Assembly: GCA_027623295.1 (NCBI GenBank)
Contig: JAQBXR010000004.1
Coordinates: forward strand, 62,001-126,000
DNA: 64,000 bases
Source: Planctomycetota bacterium
GTDB lineage: Bacteria; Planctomycetota; UBA1135
Direction: 5' to 3'
Below, piece by piece: positions 33,850 to 43,800 of the stretch. The stretch's first letter is position 1. Each line of letters begins with the position of its first letter. The notes below the pieces were generated by a model. That model was not told the DNA's origin. It did no database searches and worked only from the letters and a program-made list of their open reading frames with translations. A program made the translations under genes and the position numbers.

Positions 33850-35065
33850 ATGAATCGGCTCGAAACACTGTGGACTAAACTCTGCGCACGCACCGACTAT
33901 GAAACCTGTAGTCGTCCGCGGGCCGCGCGTTTCCGCCTAGACACCATTCAGGGCCTCGTAGAACGCCTTGAGAACGTGCATTTGAGCATCCCAGTGGTCC
34001 ATTTGGCCGGGTCTAAAGGCAAAGGAACGGTGTGTAATTATTTGGCCAAGGGATTGTCAGCTTCGGGGCTGAAGGTCGGGCTGTACACCTCGCCGCACCT
34101 GAGTGATTGGCGCGAGCGGATTCAAGTCAACGGCGGCTTTTTAGACGAGGATGCCTTGGCTAATGGCATTGAAAAGGTTCTTCAGACCTCTGTCGGCGAC
34201 GAGACCTTATTTGCTCACGTCAACCGCCATGGTGTGCTTTCGAAGCGCCGCGTGTGACATCATGATTCTCGAAACCGGGCTCGGCGGACGTTCCGATTCC
34301 ACCAATGTGGTGCAGCCACTTGCCGCTGCGGTTTCCTCGATTGAGTTAGAGCACGTCGATGTCCTCGGCACTGACCTTGCCACCATCGCAGGGGAAAAGG
34401 CTGGCATTTTCAAATCGGGTTCTTTGCTTTTTGCCGGCGCCAGCCTGCGCGAAGAAGCGTTACGTGTACTTCAATCCACCGCCGATGGACTTCACGAATC
34501 ACTGCTCATCGCGCCAACTTCGGTGCCAGGTTTCACCCATCCACAGGCGCACATGCAGGCGAACTTTGCGCTCGCGGTGACCATCTTGCGCCATTTACCG
34601 CGGCCGTTTTCCGCAGCCGCCGACATCCTCCGCTCACTGCCAAGCTCTGCCCTGCAGTTACCCGGTCGCTTGGAGCAGCGGCAACTCCCCGACGGCCGTT
34701 TGGTTCTTTTTGATGTCGCGCATTCCACCGATTCGTTGACCTCGATAATCCAAACCTTTCGCGCAACTTATCCAGATGCTAAACGCGGCATTGTGCTTGC
34801 CCTGCGCGATGATAAAGACGCAGCACAATTAGCCACACAACTGAGCGCAAATCTCGGCCTTCGCCCGTCCTCGGAAAGCTGGTGGACTGCACCGGCCGGC
34901 GACCATCCGCGTTCGGCCAACCCGGATACAATCGCTGGTTCCTTTGAGGCCCAAGCCCTGCAACAGCCGGGTTTTCCAAAAGGCCCCGAAGTGCTCCTCA
35001 TTACTGGCTCGACTTATTTGGTCGGCGCCCTTCGTCCGCAAACTACGCCGCTTAACCTTCATTAA
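33850..35065 (+). pseudogene. folC: Folylpolyglutamate/dihydrofolate synthase split by a one-base frameshift
   Basis: Two overlapping frames together give a full Mur-ligase-type FolC of about 404 residues. The first part (33850 to about 34215) has the N-terminus and P-loop HLAGSKGKGTVCNYLAKGL and YTSPHLSDWRERI. It then runs into a stop at 34255. The second part, in the next frame (from about 34218), resumes with 'TSTAMVCFRSAACDIMILE', 'TGLGGRSDSTNVV', EHVDVLG, 'IAGEKAGIFK' and the C-terminal 'VLFDVAHSTDSLTSII' and ends just before ispH. Removing one base near 34212-34222 restores the frame. FolC adds glutamate to folates and is normally essential, so an assembly error or +1 frameshifting is more likely than true loss. 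The stop overlaps the ispH ATG by one base. Confidence 0.85.
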
Positions 35066-36222
35066 TGGCCACCTTCGACAACACGGAAGTTCGTCAAACC
35101 TACCGCAGCACCTTGGTTGAGGAGCTGCGCGCAAGTGGTTCCCGTTTGGTGGGGGGGTTGGAGATCATGCTGCCCCAGAATTTTGGTTTTTGTTGGGGCG
35201 TGGATCGCGCTTTAGCCATGGTGGAAGAGGCGCGTCGGGTATACGTCGGTCGCCCCATGTGGCTGATAGGCTCGATCATTCACAACCCGCGCGTGAATGC
35301 AGACCTTCGCTCCAAAGGCATCGGTTTCCTTAAAGGTAGTTTTGCAACCGAAGGCGCGCTAGAAAAACTTAGCGAGAACGATGTCGTCATCGTGCCGGCC
35401 TTTAGCGCTACGGTGGAGGACATGAATGATTTGCGCGCGCGGGGCGTAACGATTGTCGATACGACTTGCCCTTGGGTGATCAAACCGCATAAGCGCACGC
35501 TGAAGTACTTGAAGGAAGGTTTCACTACCGTGATTCACGGCACGGTTGGCCATGAAGAAACCGCTGCAACTTGCTCTTTGATTGAAAGCGAGGGTGGGCA
35601 TTACGTGGTGGTTTACAGTATTGAAGAAGCGGAAGTGCTCGCTTCTTTCCTCGAGGGTCAATGCGATGAACAAGCTATGCGCAGTGGCATTCGTGGTGGC
35701 AGTTTCTCGCCGGGCCTAAAAGTAGATGTCGATTTACAACGCTTAGGGGTTATCAACCAAACCACGATGTTGGCAAGCGAATCGCGTGCCATCGGAGACC
35801 GCTTGAAGCTTGCACTGCAAGCCCGGGACGGCGAAGTCGCTTACGAAGACAACTTCCGTGACTTCGACACCATCTGTCGCGCAACGCAAGATAACCAAGA
35901 TGCTGCGGCAGCCGTGGCAGATACTCAGCCCGACCTCTATCTTGTGGTGGGTGGTTACGACAGTTCGAACACTAAAAACCTAGCCCGCGTGGGCCGACGT
36001 TTAGGGGTTCCGGCTTTCCATATTGAAGGCCCACATTGCATTGGTGACAAACTTCAACATCGCGATCACACCAGCGGCGAAATCTTGGAGGAAGGCGCTT
36101 GGCTGCCATCGAAACGGCCTTTGCGCGTGGCTTTCACCGCCGGCGCCAGCACCCCCGATGCCGTTCTCGGTGAAGTGATCGAAGGTTTAGTTGAGTTTGC
36201 TGGCGAAACCTTAGTGATCTAG
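35065..36222 (+). CDS. ispH: 4-hydroxy-3-methylbut-2-enyl diphosphate reductase, cyanobacterial type
   Basis: 385 residues, longer than enteric IspH (about 316) and close to the cyanobacterial/plastid form. The three iron-sulfur cysteines lie in FGFCWGVDRA, DTTCPWVIKPHKR and DTICRATQDNQDA; the family's HGTVGHEE, INQTTML and 'VVGGYDSSNTKNLA' are also present. It performs the last step of the non-mevalonate isoprenoid pathway, giving IPP and DMAPP. The extra N-terminal 30 residues before 'LPQNFGFCWGV' match the longer subclass. It is translationally coupled to folC (TAATG). Confidence 0.95.
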   Translation: MATFDNTEVRQTYRSTLVEELRASGSRLVGGLEIMLPQNFGFCWGVDRALAMVEEARRVYVGRPMWLIGSIIHNPRVNADLRSKGIGFLKGSFATEGALEKLSENDVVIVPAFSATVEDMNDLRARGVTIVDTTCPWVIKPHKRTLKYLKEGFTTVIHGTVGHEETAATCSLIESEGGHYVVVYSIEEAEVLASFLEGQCDEQAMRSGIRGGSFSPGLKVDVDLQRLGVINQTTMLASESRAIGDRLKLALQARDGEVAYEDNFRDFDTICRATQDNQDAAAAVADTQPDLYLVVGGYDSSNTKNLARVGRRLGVPAFHIEGPHCIGDKLQHRDHTSGEILEEGAWLPSKRPLRVAFTAGASTPDAVLGEVIEGLVEFAGETLVI

Positions 36223-36241
36223 CGGTTCGCGCGCCCCACAC

Positions 36242-36433
36242 TTGGAGTTGGATGCTTGGAGTAGAGAGAGTGAATTCCAATTCCAACTTGCGGCTCAACG
36301 CGGAAGAGCTATTTTCGTCTTCCAAGTGGGCTTGATTCTGGCCGTTCTCATCCCCGGGTTATGCGTCATTACACGAAAGCGAGAGTGTTATGAAGAGCGA
36401 GAAAATCCAGCACATTTAGTGCTGGATGTTTAG
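36242..36433 (+). CDS. Possible small membrane protein
   Basis: 63 codons in the 207-base gap between ispH and rsgA. The translation has one convincing hydrophobic helix (FVFQVGLILAVLIPGLCV) followed by basic residues, as in small membrane proteins. Against it, no ribosome site is clear, and the last codons run through the hairpin at 36405-36427 and overlap the rsgA stop. It may be chance. Confidence 0.3.
   Translation: MELDAWSRESEFQFQLAAQRGRAIFVFQVGLILAVLIPGLCVITRKRECYEERENPAHLVLDV
36405..36427. terminator. Bidirectional terminator between ispH and rsgA
   Basis: atccagcac-attta-gtgctggat: a perfect 9-bp stem with a five-base loop, with A residues before and T residues after, between convergent genes. 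Confidence 0.75.
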
Positions 36434-37401
36434 TTCCGCGCCTTGTGGTCCGGTCCGGACGGCTTTTCATTACTACCCGTTCCGCCATACGCTTCTTCGA
36501 GTTCGTTGAGGATCTCGATATAGGAGCGCAAACGTGATGGCGGAAAGTCGCCATCGTCCAGAGCCTTTTGCACTGCGCAGTCGGGCTCTCCCCGATGCAT
36601 GCAGGCTGGGTATTTACATTCTTTTCCAAGCTCACGCATTTCCGCATAGTGCAGACGCAATTCATGTGGCGGAATTCCGAAAGGCCGGAATTTGCGCACG
36701 CCAGGAGTGTCAATCATGGCTCCACCCATGGCTAGCGGATACCAACGGGTAAAGGTTGTGGTGTGGCGCCCCGACTGCAGCGAGACTGAGGCTTCGCGGA
36801 CTTCCAAGTTGAGGCTTGGATCAATCGCATTCATTAAAGTGGATTTACCAACACCGCTCAATCCATAAAGCACACTGGTTTTGCCTTTAAGTTTGGCCAC
36901 TAACTCCTCTACGCCAATGTTTTCGGTGGCCGAGGTTTGTAAGACATCGGCACCGGAGTTTGCATAACTGGCCTCATACTTCCTCAGCTTGCCACGCTTA
37001 CCTTGGTCTATCTTGTTCAAGACAAGCAGCGCAGGGATTCCGGCAAAACTACAAGCGGCCAACATGCGGTCCGCCACAATCGAAGAAAACGCAGGCATTC
37101 CAAGGGAATTGACCACTACGACTAAATCCACATTAGTCGCCAAAATTTGGCGTCGGTCGGCGTCATCACCAGCGGCTCGTCGCGCAAACAAGTTGCTGCG
37201 AGGGAGGACTTTATCGATTGCTAAATCGGAGGCTCCACCGCTCAAAACCACCCGGTCGCCCACAGCAACCGGCGCCTTATCGATGCATTGGTTTTCAAAT
37301 AGTCGTCCTCGCATGCGCGCCTTGCGAACCTCTCCGTCCACCATGACCTCGCATTGCCGAGCGTCTACGCGAACCACAAAGGGGCTGTCTTGGAATTCCA
37401 T
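36430..37401 (-). CDS. rsgA: Ribosome small-subunit-dependent GTPase A
   Basis: 323 residues. OB-fold N-terminus, then a circularly permuted GTPase with motif order G4-G1-G3: 'LLVLNKIDQGKRGKLRKYEA', GLSGVGKSTLMNA (P-loop), 'GRHTTTFTRWYPL', and DTPGVRKF. The C-terminal zinc motif is C-x4-C-x-H-x5-C in CKYPACMHRGEPDC. RsgA tests and releases late 30S ribosome assembly intermediates. TAGAAT on this strand (37410-37415) is eight bases from the ATG. It is divergent from the methyltransferase gene across a 56-base gap. Confidence 0.95.
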   Translation of the reverse strand: MEFQDSPFVVRVDARQCEVMVDGEVRKARMRGRLFENQCIDKAPVAVGDRVVLSGGASDLAIDKVLPRSNLFARRAAGDDADRRQILATNVDLVVVVNSLGMPAFSSIVADRMLAACSFAGIPALLVLNKIDQGKRGKLRKYEASYANSGADVLQTSATENIGVEELVAKLKGKTSVLYGLSGVGKSTLMNAIDPSLNLEVREASVSLQSGRHTTTFTRWYPLAMGGAMIDTPGVRKFRPFGIPPHELRLHYAEMRELGKECKYPACMHRGEPDCAVQKALDDGDFPPSRLRSYIEILNELEEAYGGTGSNEKPSGPDHKARN

Positions 37402-37409
37402 CGGCCAAC

Positions 37410-37451
37410 ATTCTATCTCAGTTCTCCGCGGTGGAGTGGGGTAAGTAGAAT
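37410..37451. promoter_or_regulatory. Divergent pair of TAGAAT -10 elements between rsgA and a TrmH-type gene
   Basis: TAGAAT occurs on the - strand at 37410-37415 (eight bases from the rsgA ATG) and on the + strand at 37446-37451 (six bases from the methyltransferase ATG). The 56-base gap leaves no room for normal leaders, so both mRNAs should begin at or next to the start codon. No TTGACA-like -35 is seen for either. Confidence 0.5.
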
Positions 37452-37457
37452 AGGAGC

Positions 37458-38252
37458 ATGGAACTTGAGGTCATTCAGTCAGCACAAAACGCGAAGTTGA
37501 AATCCTTGCGTGGGTTACGCGCAGGAAAGGAGCGTGAATTCACCGCATTGGAGGGTCGACATTTGCTGGAAGATGCTTTGGCTGCTGGTGCCAAGGTGCT
37601 TTGGGTTTTGGTGCGCGAAGGGGAAGATCTGGAGGACCCTCTTTTGCAGCAAGCAGAGGCGGTTGGCGCGGAGATTGCTCCTTGCGATGGCAAGCTCATG
37701 CTCGATGCCAGCCGTTTAGATTCCCCACCAGATTTCATCGCATGGGTGGAACGCCCTTGCGGCGATTGGAAAGAAGCTTTTGCTGCGAGTGAGCCTGGGC
37801 AATGGTGGTTGGTTGCAGCTGGCGTGCAGGACCCTGGCAACTTAGGCGCTTTGGCGCGGGTCGCTGCCGGATTTGGCGCGGTTGGTTTGCTGTGCCTAAA
37901 GGGTGGCGTTTCTCCATGGCATCCGCGTGCTTTACGTGGAGCAAGCGGCACGACTTTTCGCTTACCCGTTTTTGAAGGCGTGGACTCCAGTGAGTTTTTG
38001 GCCTTCGCAAATGATTCTCACGTAGAGCTCTGGGCAACCGCGACCGATGGCGAAGACCTGAACGATGTCATCGGAGGTGCGAAAAGGGAAAAACCGATTG
38101 CTTTACTTCTTGGTGAAGAGGGACGTGGGTTAGATCCTTGGTTGTTTGCCGCCTGTTCCCGGAAAATAGGCATCTCTTTGGCGCGCGATGTGGATTCCTT
38201 AAATGTGGCCACAGCGGCGGCGGTGTTCGGCTGGGCTTTGCGCGAGAAATAG
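37458..38252 (+). CDS. SpoU/TrmH-family RNA 2'-O-methyltransferase
   Basis: 264 residues. The N-terminal part (about 1-90) resembles the SpoU substrate-binding domain ('LKSLRGLRAGKEREFTALEG', which starts the RNA-binding fold). The SPOUT knot has all three motifs: VQDPGNLGALARVAAGFGA (with Asn and Arg), 'LLLGEEGRGLD', and 'DSLNVATAAAVFGW'. Such enzymes methylate ribose in 23S rRNA or tRNA; the exact target cannot be read from the sequence, though RlmB/TsnR-like 23S modification is likely. It lies three bases before rarA. Confidence 0.92.
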   Translation: MELEVIQSAQNAKLKSLRGLRAGKEREFTALEGRHLLEDALAAGAKVLWVLVREGEDLEDPLLQQAEAVGAEIAPCDGKLMLDASRLDSPPDFIAWVERPCGDWKEAFAASEPGQWWLVAAGVQDPGNLGALARVAAGFGAVGLLCLKGGVSPWHPRALRGASGTTFRLPVFEGVDSSEFLAFANDSHVELWATATDGEDLNDVIGGAKREKPIALLLGEEGRGLDPWLFAACSRKIGISLARDVDSLNVATAAAVFGWALREK

Positions 38253-38255
38253 GCC

Positions 38256-39617
38256 ATGGCCATCCAGGACGGGTTGTTTGGTGAGAAAGAGAGTGAGGTC
38301 GATGCCATGCGTCGGAACCAAAACTCTGCTTCCACTCCTTTGGCGGAACGTATGCGTCCGCACAACCTGGATGAGTTTGTTGGGCAGAAGAAACTGGTGG
38401 GTGAGAAGGGCGCGCTGCGCATGATTTTTGAAGGCGGCGACATGGGTTCGATGATTTTCTGGGGCCCCCCGGGAACTGGAAAGACGACCCTTGCGCGCAT
38501 GCTGGCGGAGCGAGCGGATTTAGAGTTCCGCACCTTTTCCGCCGTCCTGGCAGGGATTAAGGAAGTGCGCGGCGCCATGCAGGAAGCGCAACGCCTGCGT
38601 CGCTCGACCGGGCAACCCACCTTGTTGTTCGTGGATGAGATTCATCGCTTTAATAAGTCGCAGCAAGATGCGTTTTTGCCTTTTGTGGAAAACGGCGACA
38701 TCATTTTGGTGGGGGCGACCACTGAGAATCCATCCTTTGAGGTGGTTGGTCCGTTGCTGTCGCGTTTAACAGTTCATGTGCTTGAACCGATTGAGGAAGA
38801 GGACTTGGTGCTGTTGTTGCGCCGCGCTTTAGAAGATGTGGACCGTGGTTTTGGTGCGCGTAAGGTGAAGGTTTCGGAAGATCAGCTCAGCGCCATGGCT
38901 CGCTATGCCAGTGGAGACGGGCGTCGTGCTTATGTCGCCTTAGAGTCAGCCATCCGCCGTTGCGATGTCGGCGCCACCCTGTCCGATGACATCCTCGAGC
39001 AGGTTTTCGCTGGTCGTGCTTTGCTCTACGACAAGTCGGGTGAATCGCATTATGACTTAATCTCTGCCTTGCATAAGTCGGTGCGTTCTTCCGACCCCGA
39101 TGCCGCGCTTTACTGGTTGGTGCGCATGCTCAAGTCCGGGGAAGACCCTATGTTCCTTGCCCGACGTTTGGTGCGCATGGCATCGGAAGATATTGGCTTG
39201 GCGGACCCCAACGCTTTGCGCTTGGCCGTGGCCGCCAAAGATGCTTTCCACTTTTTGGGCAGTCCAGAAGGCGAACTGGCCCTGGCAGAGATTGTAATTT
39301 ATCTGGCGGTAGCGCCTAAATCGAATGCGGTTTACAAAGCCTATAAGGCGGTGTCCGAAGAGTTGGCATTGGGTTATGCACATGCCGTGCCGAAACAGTT
39401 ACGTAATGCGCCGACCAAGCTGATGAAAGACATCGGCTGGGGGAAAGGGCAAAAGTATGCCCACGATGAAGCCGGTGCCCTCACCGACATGGAGTGCCTC
39501 CCCGAGGCTCTTGCGGGGCGTAAGTTTTATGAGCCCACAGAATTTGGTGTCGAAGCCCGCATTCGCACCCGCATCGATGAGATCCACGCGGAAGTGCAGC
39601 GGCGTCGGGATTCTTAA
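38256..39617 (+). CDS. rarA: Replication-associated recombination protein A
   Basis: 453 residues. After a short start with a DnaN-binding-like peptide (QDGLFG near the N-terminus), the AAA+ core has WGPPGTGKTTLARMLA (Walker A), LLFVDEIHRFNKSQQDAFLP (Walker B and sensor region) and 'GATTENPSFEVVGPLLSR'. The C-terminal MgsA/WHIP domains contain 'EDPMFLARRLVRMASEDIGLA' style text. It acts at stalled replication forks with SSB and the clamp loader-like cycle. It forms an operon with the SpoU methyltransferase. Confidence 0.95.
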   Translation: MAIQDGLFGEKESEVDAMRRNQNSASTPLAERMRPHNLDEFVGQKKLVGEKGALRMIFEGGDMGSMIFWGPPGTGKTTLARMLAERADLEFRTFSAVLAGIKEVRGAMQEAQRLRRSTGQPTLLFVDEIHRFNKSQQDAFLPFVENGDIILVGATTENPSFEVVGPLLSRLTVHVLEPIEEEDLVLLLRRALEDVDRGFGARKVKVSEDQLSAMARYASGDGRRAYVALESAIRRCDVGATLSDDILEQVFAGRALLYDKSGESHYDLISALHKSVRSSDPDAALYWLVRMLKSGEDPMFLARRLVRMASEDIGLADPNALRLAVAAKDAFHFLGSPEGELALAEIVIYLAVAPKSNAVYKAYKAVSEELALGYAHAVPKQLRNAPTKLMKDIGWGKGQKYAHDEAGALTDMECLPEALAGRKFYEPTEFGVEARIRTRIDEIHAEVQRRRDS

Positions 39618-39676
39618 GCGCTTACAGGCCTGTATAGGGTGTATACCCCCCCCCAACCTAAAAGTAACATGCTTGA

Positions 39677-40180
39677 TATACTGAATTACACTGGTATGGA
39701 GCCGATTCGGAGGTCACGCAATTCAATGGCCAACAGGTGAAGCTAGAGGGCACCCTCATTTACCGCGACGGCATCACCATGGTGGAAATCATGGATGGAA
39801 CCACGGTGGAGTTACTTGGAGATTCCCTCCTTGCCATGCCTGACAGCCTCCCTGAAAGCAAAAGCATGCAAACTCTGGTGGGAGAGATTGTTGACAGCAA
39901 GTGTTTCTTGGGAGTCATGAAACCGGGAAATCTAAAACCACACCGGGCATGCGCAACGCGATGCATCAGCGGTGGTGTTCCTCCCGTGCTTTTGGTGCGT
40001 GATGACCTCGGCAATGCAAGCTACTACTTGCTGACTTCGCCGAGTGGCGCTGCCGTGAATCAAGACATCATCCGCCACAATCTGGTTGCGGAACCAATCA
40101 GCATTACTGGCGAGGTTTGGCAGCAGGGGGATCGAAGAGTTCTTCGTGCAGACCCAGAAACCTATCTCCGCTTGCCTTGA
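39677..40180 (+). pseudogene. Conserved cysteine-containing protein, 5' end missing
   Basis: The frame is open from just after TGA at 39674 to 40180, but has no ATG near the start; the first usable start is a GTG at 39737 without a ribosome site. Codons before that GTG still read as protein (LHWYGADSEVTQFNGQQVKL), so the true N-terminus, probably with a membrane helix, is lost or lies in another frame. The recognisable part is 'GEIVDSKCFLGVMKPG', 'HRACATRCISGGVPPVLLV' and a beta strand tail, a small domain with three or four conserved cysteines that I know only as an uncharacterised bacterial family. A C9 run (39646-39654) lies just upstream. A 5'-truncated remnant is most likely. Confidence 0.55.
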
Positions 40181-40215
40181 GATTGGCTAGGCCTGTGCTT
40201 GAAGGAGAATCCAGA

Positions 40216-40851
40216 TCAAGAAAATTGATTTTGGTGCTCTAGTGAACCACACAAGAACGCTAGGTCATCACGGTTTCCCATGGCGCGCAGAGACATGCCT
40301 TTTTTAGCTGCGCGATCAAATACGTTTTTGATTTCACTGGCTGGGAAGCCAAACAGTAAGAGTTGACCTTCGGGGCGCATGCGGCGCACTAGGGGGCCAG
40401 CATCGGTTAGGTCTTCCGGGACCTTGCCATCGCAGCCGAAGGCGACCAGATCGTGGAAAGCGCCATCGGTGGCATCGTCCATGCGGCCTAGGCGACGTAC
40501 CTCAGTGGGGCTATTGCGCCGGGCCACGAGGTTCTTAAATCCCTCCAGATCATTAGGGTGGAGGACGACTTCCACATGCGCCATTTCCATGCATACTGCA
40601 ATGTAGGCGGCCAGGGCTGAGCCCGGTCCAGTGCCAAGGAAGGAAAGTTTTTTGCGTACGCGCGGAGAAAGCGCGGCGGTTGGCGCCATGGCTTGTGCAG
40701 CGAGCAATCCACCAGCTTCAATCCAACTGTCGATGATGTCGCCACCCGCTCCCAGAGGAACGGTTACCCCATGTCCCGGTGCGACGGCGGTTTCTTCGCG
40801 ACTCAAAAGTAAGTCGCCAAGTTGTAGCGGGGTGTCGGCGGTCAGTGGCAT
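40216..40851 (-). CDS. Rossmann-like protein, function unknown
   Basis: 211 residues. Residues about 70-118 (LSFLGTGPGSALAAYIAVCM, EVVLHPNDLEGFKNLVARRN) look like a dinucleotide-binding beta-alpha-beta unit with GxGxG, and 'GAFHDLVAFGCDG' and 'MRPEGQLLLFGFPASEI' fit later strands of a medium-chain dehydrogenase cofactor domain. The catalytic domain of such dehydrogenases is absent, so this is a cut-down relative or an independent small Rossmann protein. It starts one base after the dinG-type stop on the same strand and is probably co-transcribed with it. Confidence 0.65.
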   Translation of the reverse strand: MPLTADTPLQLGDLLLSREETAVAPGHGVTVPLGAGGDIIDSWIEAGGLLAAQAMAPTAALSPRVRKKLSFLGTGPGSALAAYIAVCMEMAHVEVVLHPNDLEGFKNLVARRNSPTEVRRLGRMDDATDGAFHDLVAFGCDGKVPEDLTDAGPLVRRMRPEGQLLLFGFPASEIKNVFDRAAKKGMSLRAMGNRDDLAFLCGSLEHQNQFS

Positions 40852-40852
40852 T

Positions 40853-43800
40853 TTAAGAGCGTAACGCGCCGCGGGCTTTAAGGAAGCTCGGGGTGAGTCC
40901 TCTGCGCTCCAGTTCGCCGCCTAGGCGCATATGAGCGAAAATGCGTGCAAAGCACTGTTCGCTTTCTGCGCGCACGATTTCGGGCAGTTGCCACTCGTCG
41001 GGACCGGTGGGTAGCTCCTTCAAAAAGTTGGCATGGCGCTTTTCAAGAACGCGTCGATCTAAAAGTAAGACAGCGCCGCGGTCGCTTTCATTGCGCAATA
41101 GGCGGCCGCATCCTTGGCGGAACATGGCAAGGGCCTTGGGTAGGTAAATGGCATTGCGTTGCGGGCCCCAACCCATGCGCGCTTGTTGCGCAATCATGTA
41201 GTCATCGGGCGCACCATAGGGCAGCTTGGGCATGACGATGTATTCACAAGTCGGTCCCGGGAAATCCACGCCATACCAAAAGGTATCGAGCCCAAACAGC
41301 ACACTCTCTTTTTGCGCGCGGAACAAACGCATGATCTCTTCCTTGCGAAAACCGGGCATGCCTTGCCAGTAAAACGGAAGGCCTAAAGCGCGGAAGCGGG
41401 GTGCTAAGCGTTCACCCACTCGGCGTACAAGAACGCGCGAGGTGAATAAGCCGAGCAGCCGACCTTGGGTGCGTTCGGCAAGGAAGAGCAGGACATCTTC
41501 TACATATTCCAGCCAAGTCTCGGCATCGGGGCCGCGGTAGGCATAAGGAGGCGCATCTTCTGGTACGCAGTAAAGCGCGGCGTCGGCGTCGAAGGAAGCG
41601 GGCGAGGCGAACTCACGAACTGGGGTGCCAAGACGGTCGATGGTGTCCTGTTGGAGTAGATCCAATCCTAAGTAAGCCTTCATCGAACGGAAGCCGCCGC
41701 GGATTTTGCTGGTCGCGCTGACTAAGGCGGCGTTGCGTAACGATGGAAAGTAAACATCGCCTAACCATTTTTGCGGCAACAGCCATTTGAGTGCGAGCAA
41801 GGGACGGCGTCGCTGATCGGTGACGACTTCGAAATGCAAGTCCTCGGAGAAGTCACCTTCTTCACTTTCACCACCTAACCACAAACCAAGTCCTTCACGC
41901 CAATGTGCAAGCAACTCCAGCGGACGACGTAAGGCCCACCGCAGCTTGCGCGCTTGGCGTAAATGCACATCGCCAAGTTCTTCGATGACAGTACGTAGTG
42001 CGCTATCTAATCCATCGACGGATTCGCGCAGGCCTTTGAGTGCAGTCACTAACTCGTCGCCGCGTCCGCTCTCTAAGTACTCATGCAGTAAAAAAGCAGC
42101 TTCCTCACGGGTGCGCTTGCCGTGTTCTTCACGCCTGAAATCTTCAAACACACGTAACTGCCGTGCCGTTTCATGCGCTGCCGCATCTAAGCCTTGCACA
42201 TGCAAATGCGATTCTTTGGTCGCGCCCTCTAGGCGTTCGCCGCGATCACCGGTGGCCAGCCGTTCCAGTAACTGATCTAGCAAAATCAAAGGTGCACGAT
42301 CTCGTCCGCGGGACTGTTGCAAATTGGAGGCTAACTTGGCGACATCGTCCAGCTCGATATCATAACTTTTTGCGGACAAAGCGACTTCATGGAGGTGATC
42401 GCACTCGTCAAACACCACGTGTCCAAACTGTTCTGGTCGCGCAAGTACAAAAGCGTGATTGGTGACGACCAAGTGGGAACGCTCGGAACGTAAGGTGCGT
42501 ACACCCGCAGCGCAACGCATAGCTGAACGGCCGCGACAACAGTTGGGCAAAGCCCGCACTTGATTCATCATGGCGCTTGCAGTGCTCACCATTTTTGCGC
42601 GGTTTCCACACGGCATACCTGGCGCCAAAGGGAAGCCATCTAAGTCTGCGGTTGGGTCCTCGTTGTAGAACATGGCCAAGCGCAACCAAGTGACGCGCGC
42701 GACCATGGAGGCGCTGGATGGTTCCGGCGCTGCATCTAAAATGGCACGGCCACAAATGTAGTTCGCGCGTCCCTTTAACAAGCTGACCTTGGGCAATTCC
42801 GCGCGCGGTAACCCGGCGGCTTCTAATAAATCTAAAGCACGTGGGACTTCACGGAAATAGGCCTGCTCTTGCAAGGCGCGCGTGTAAGTGGAAACGCAAA
42901 CTCGAACATCATGCTCCACCGCCCACAGCATGAGTGGCCCTAGGTAGGCCAAAGTTTTACCGGTACCGGTTGGGGCATCGGCAATTACGAACTCATGTTT
43001 GCCTAAGGTTTCTGCAACGGTATTGCCCAAGGCACGTTGCCCCGGGCGTTCGCGCGCCTCGGCATCGTCCACTTGGAATTGCTTGGGCAGCAAATCAAAG
43101 AAAGCGGCCATACGCCGCTGGCCTTCTTCACCAAGGGGAGCGTCATCTTCTAGGCGGGAACAGCGCGGGTCGGTGTCGCGGAACTCGTGACGGTAGTCCT
43201 CCAGGAAGCGCGGGTCGCGTTCTCGCAAGATGCGGTCGGCATCCATGGGCGCTTCCTCGAGGTCGGCTTGGAACTGGCCGTCCTCGGAGCGCGAGAAAAA
43301 TAACTCCTGCTGCGCGCCGGCGGAGTAGCAACTCGGCTGATCGAGCAGGCGCTCGACCATGTGGAGCCAATCCCAGGAATCCTTTTGCTCCGAGGCGTTC
43401 TCCAACCGGAGGTCCTCGTAGCCTCTGGCGAAGAGTTGGCGCAAAACTTGGTCTCGCTCAAGGTGCTTTTGGACTAGAGCCACCAACAGGCGTCGTAGCT
43501 CCTCTGGCCCTGGTGGGCTCGGGGCTGCTTCACCGCAAAAGGCAAGATACAGGGCTTCAAAGTTGTTTTCCAGCCTTCGTGGATGGAGAAATGCTGCAAA
43601 CCCGGTGAGGTCTAGCACGGTTGGGGGGATCGCAGTTGGGCACAAATTGCGAAAGCGAAGCAAGAAGCTCTCGCGGTCCGAGGCGACCACCACGGGCCGA
43701 GACTCTAGGCCGACCAGAAAGGCAGGGACGACTTCCTTCCACGACTCCATTCCCTGCAACTTCTTACCACTCAAGCCCTTATCGGCAAGCCACTTAGGGG

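Noticed and set aside
42934-43608. 224-codon + strand frame opposite the DinG-type gene
   Set aside because: It is an antisense frame in a GC-rich gene, high in R, P and G, with no recognisable pattern.
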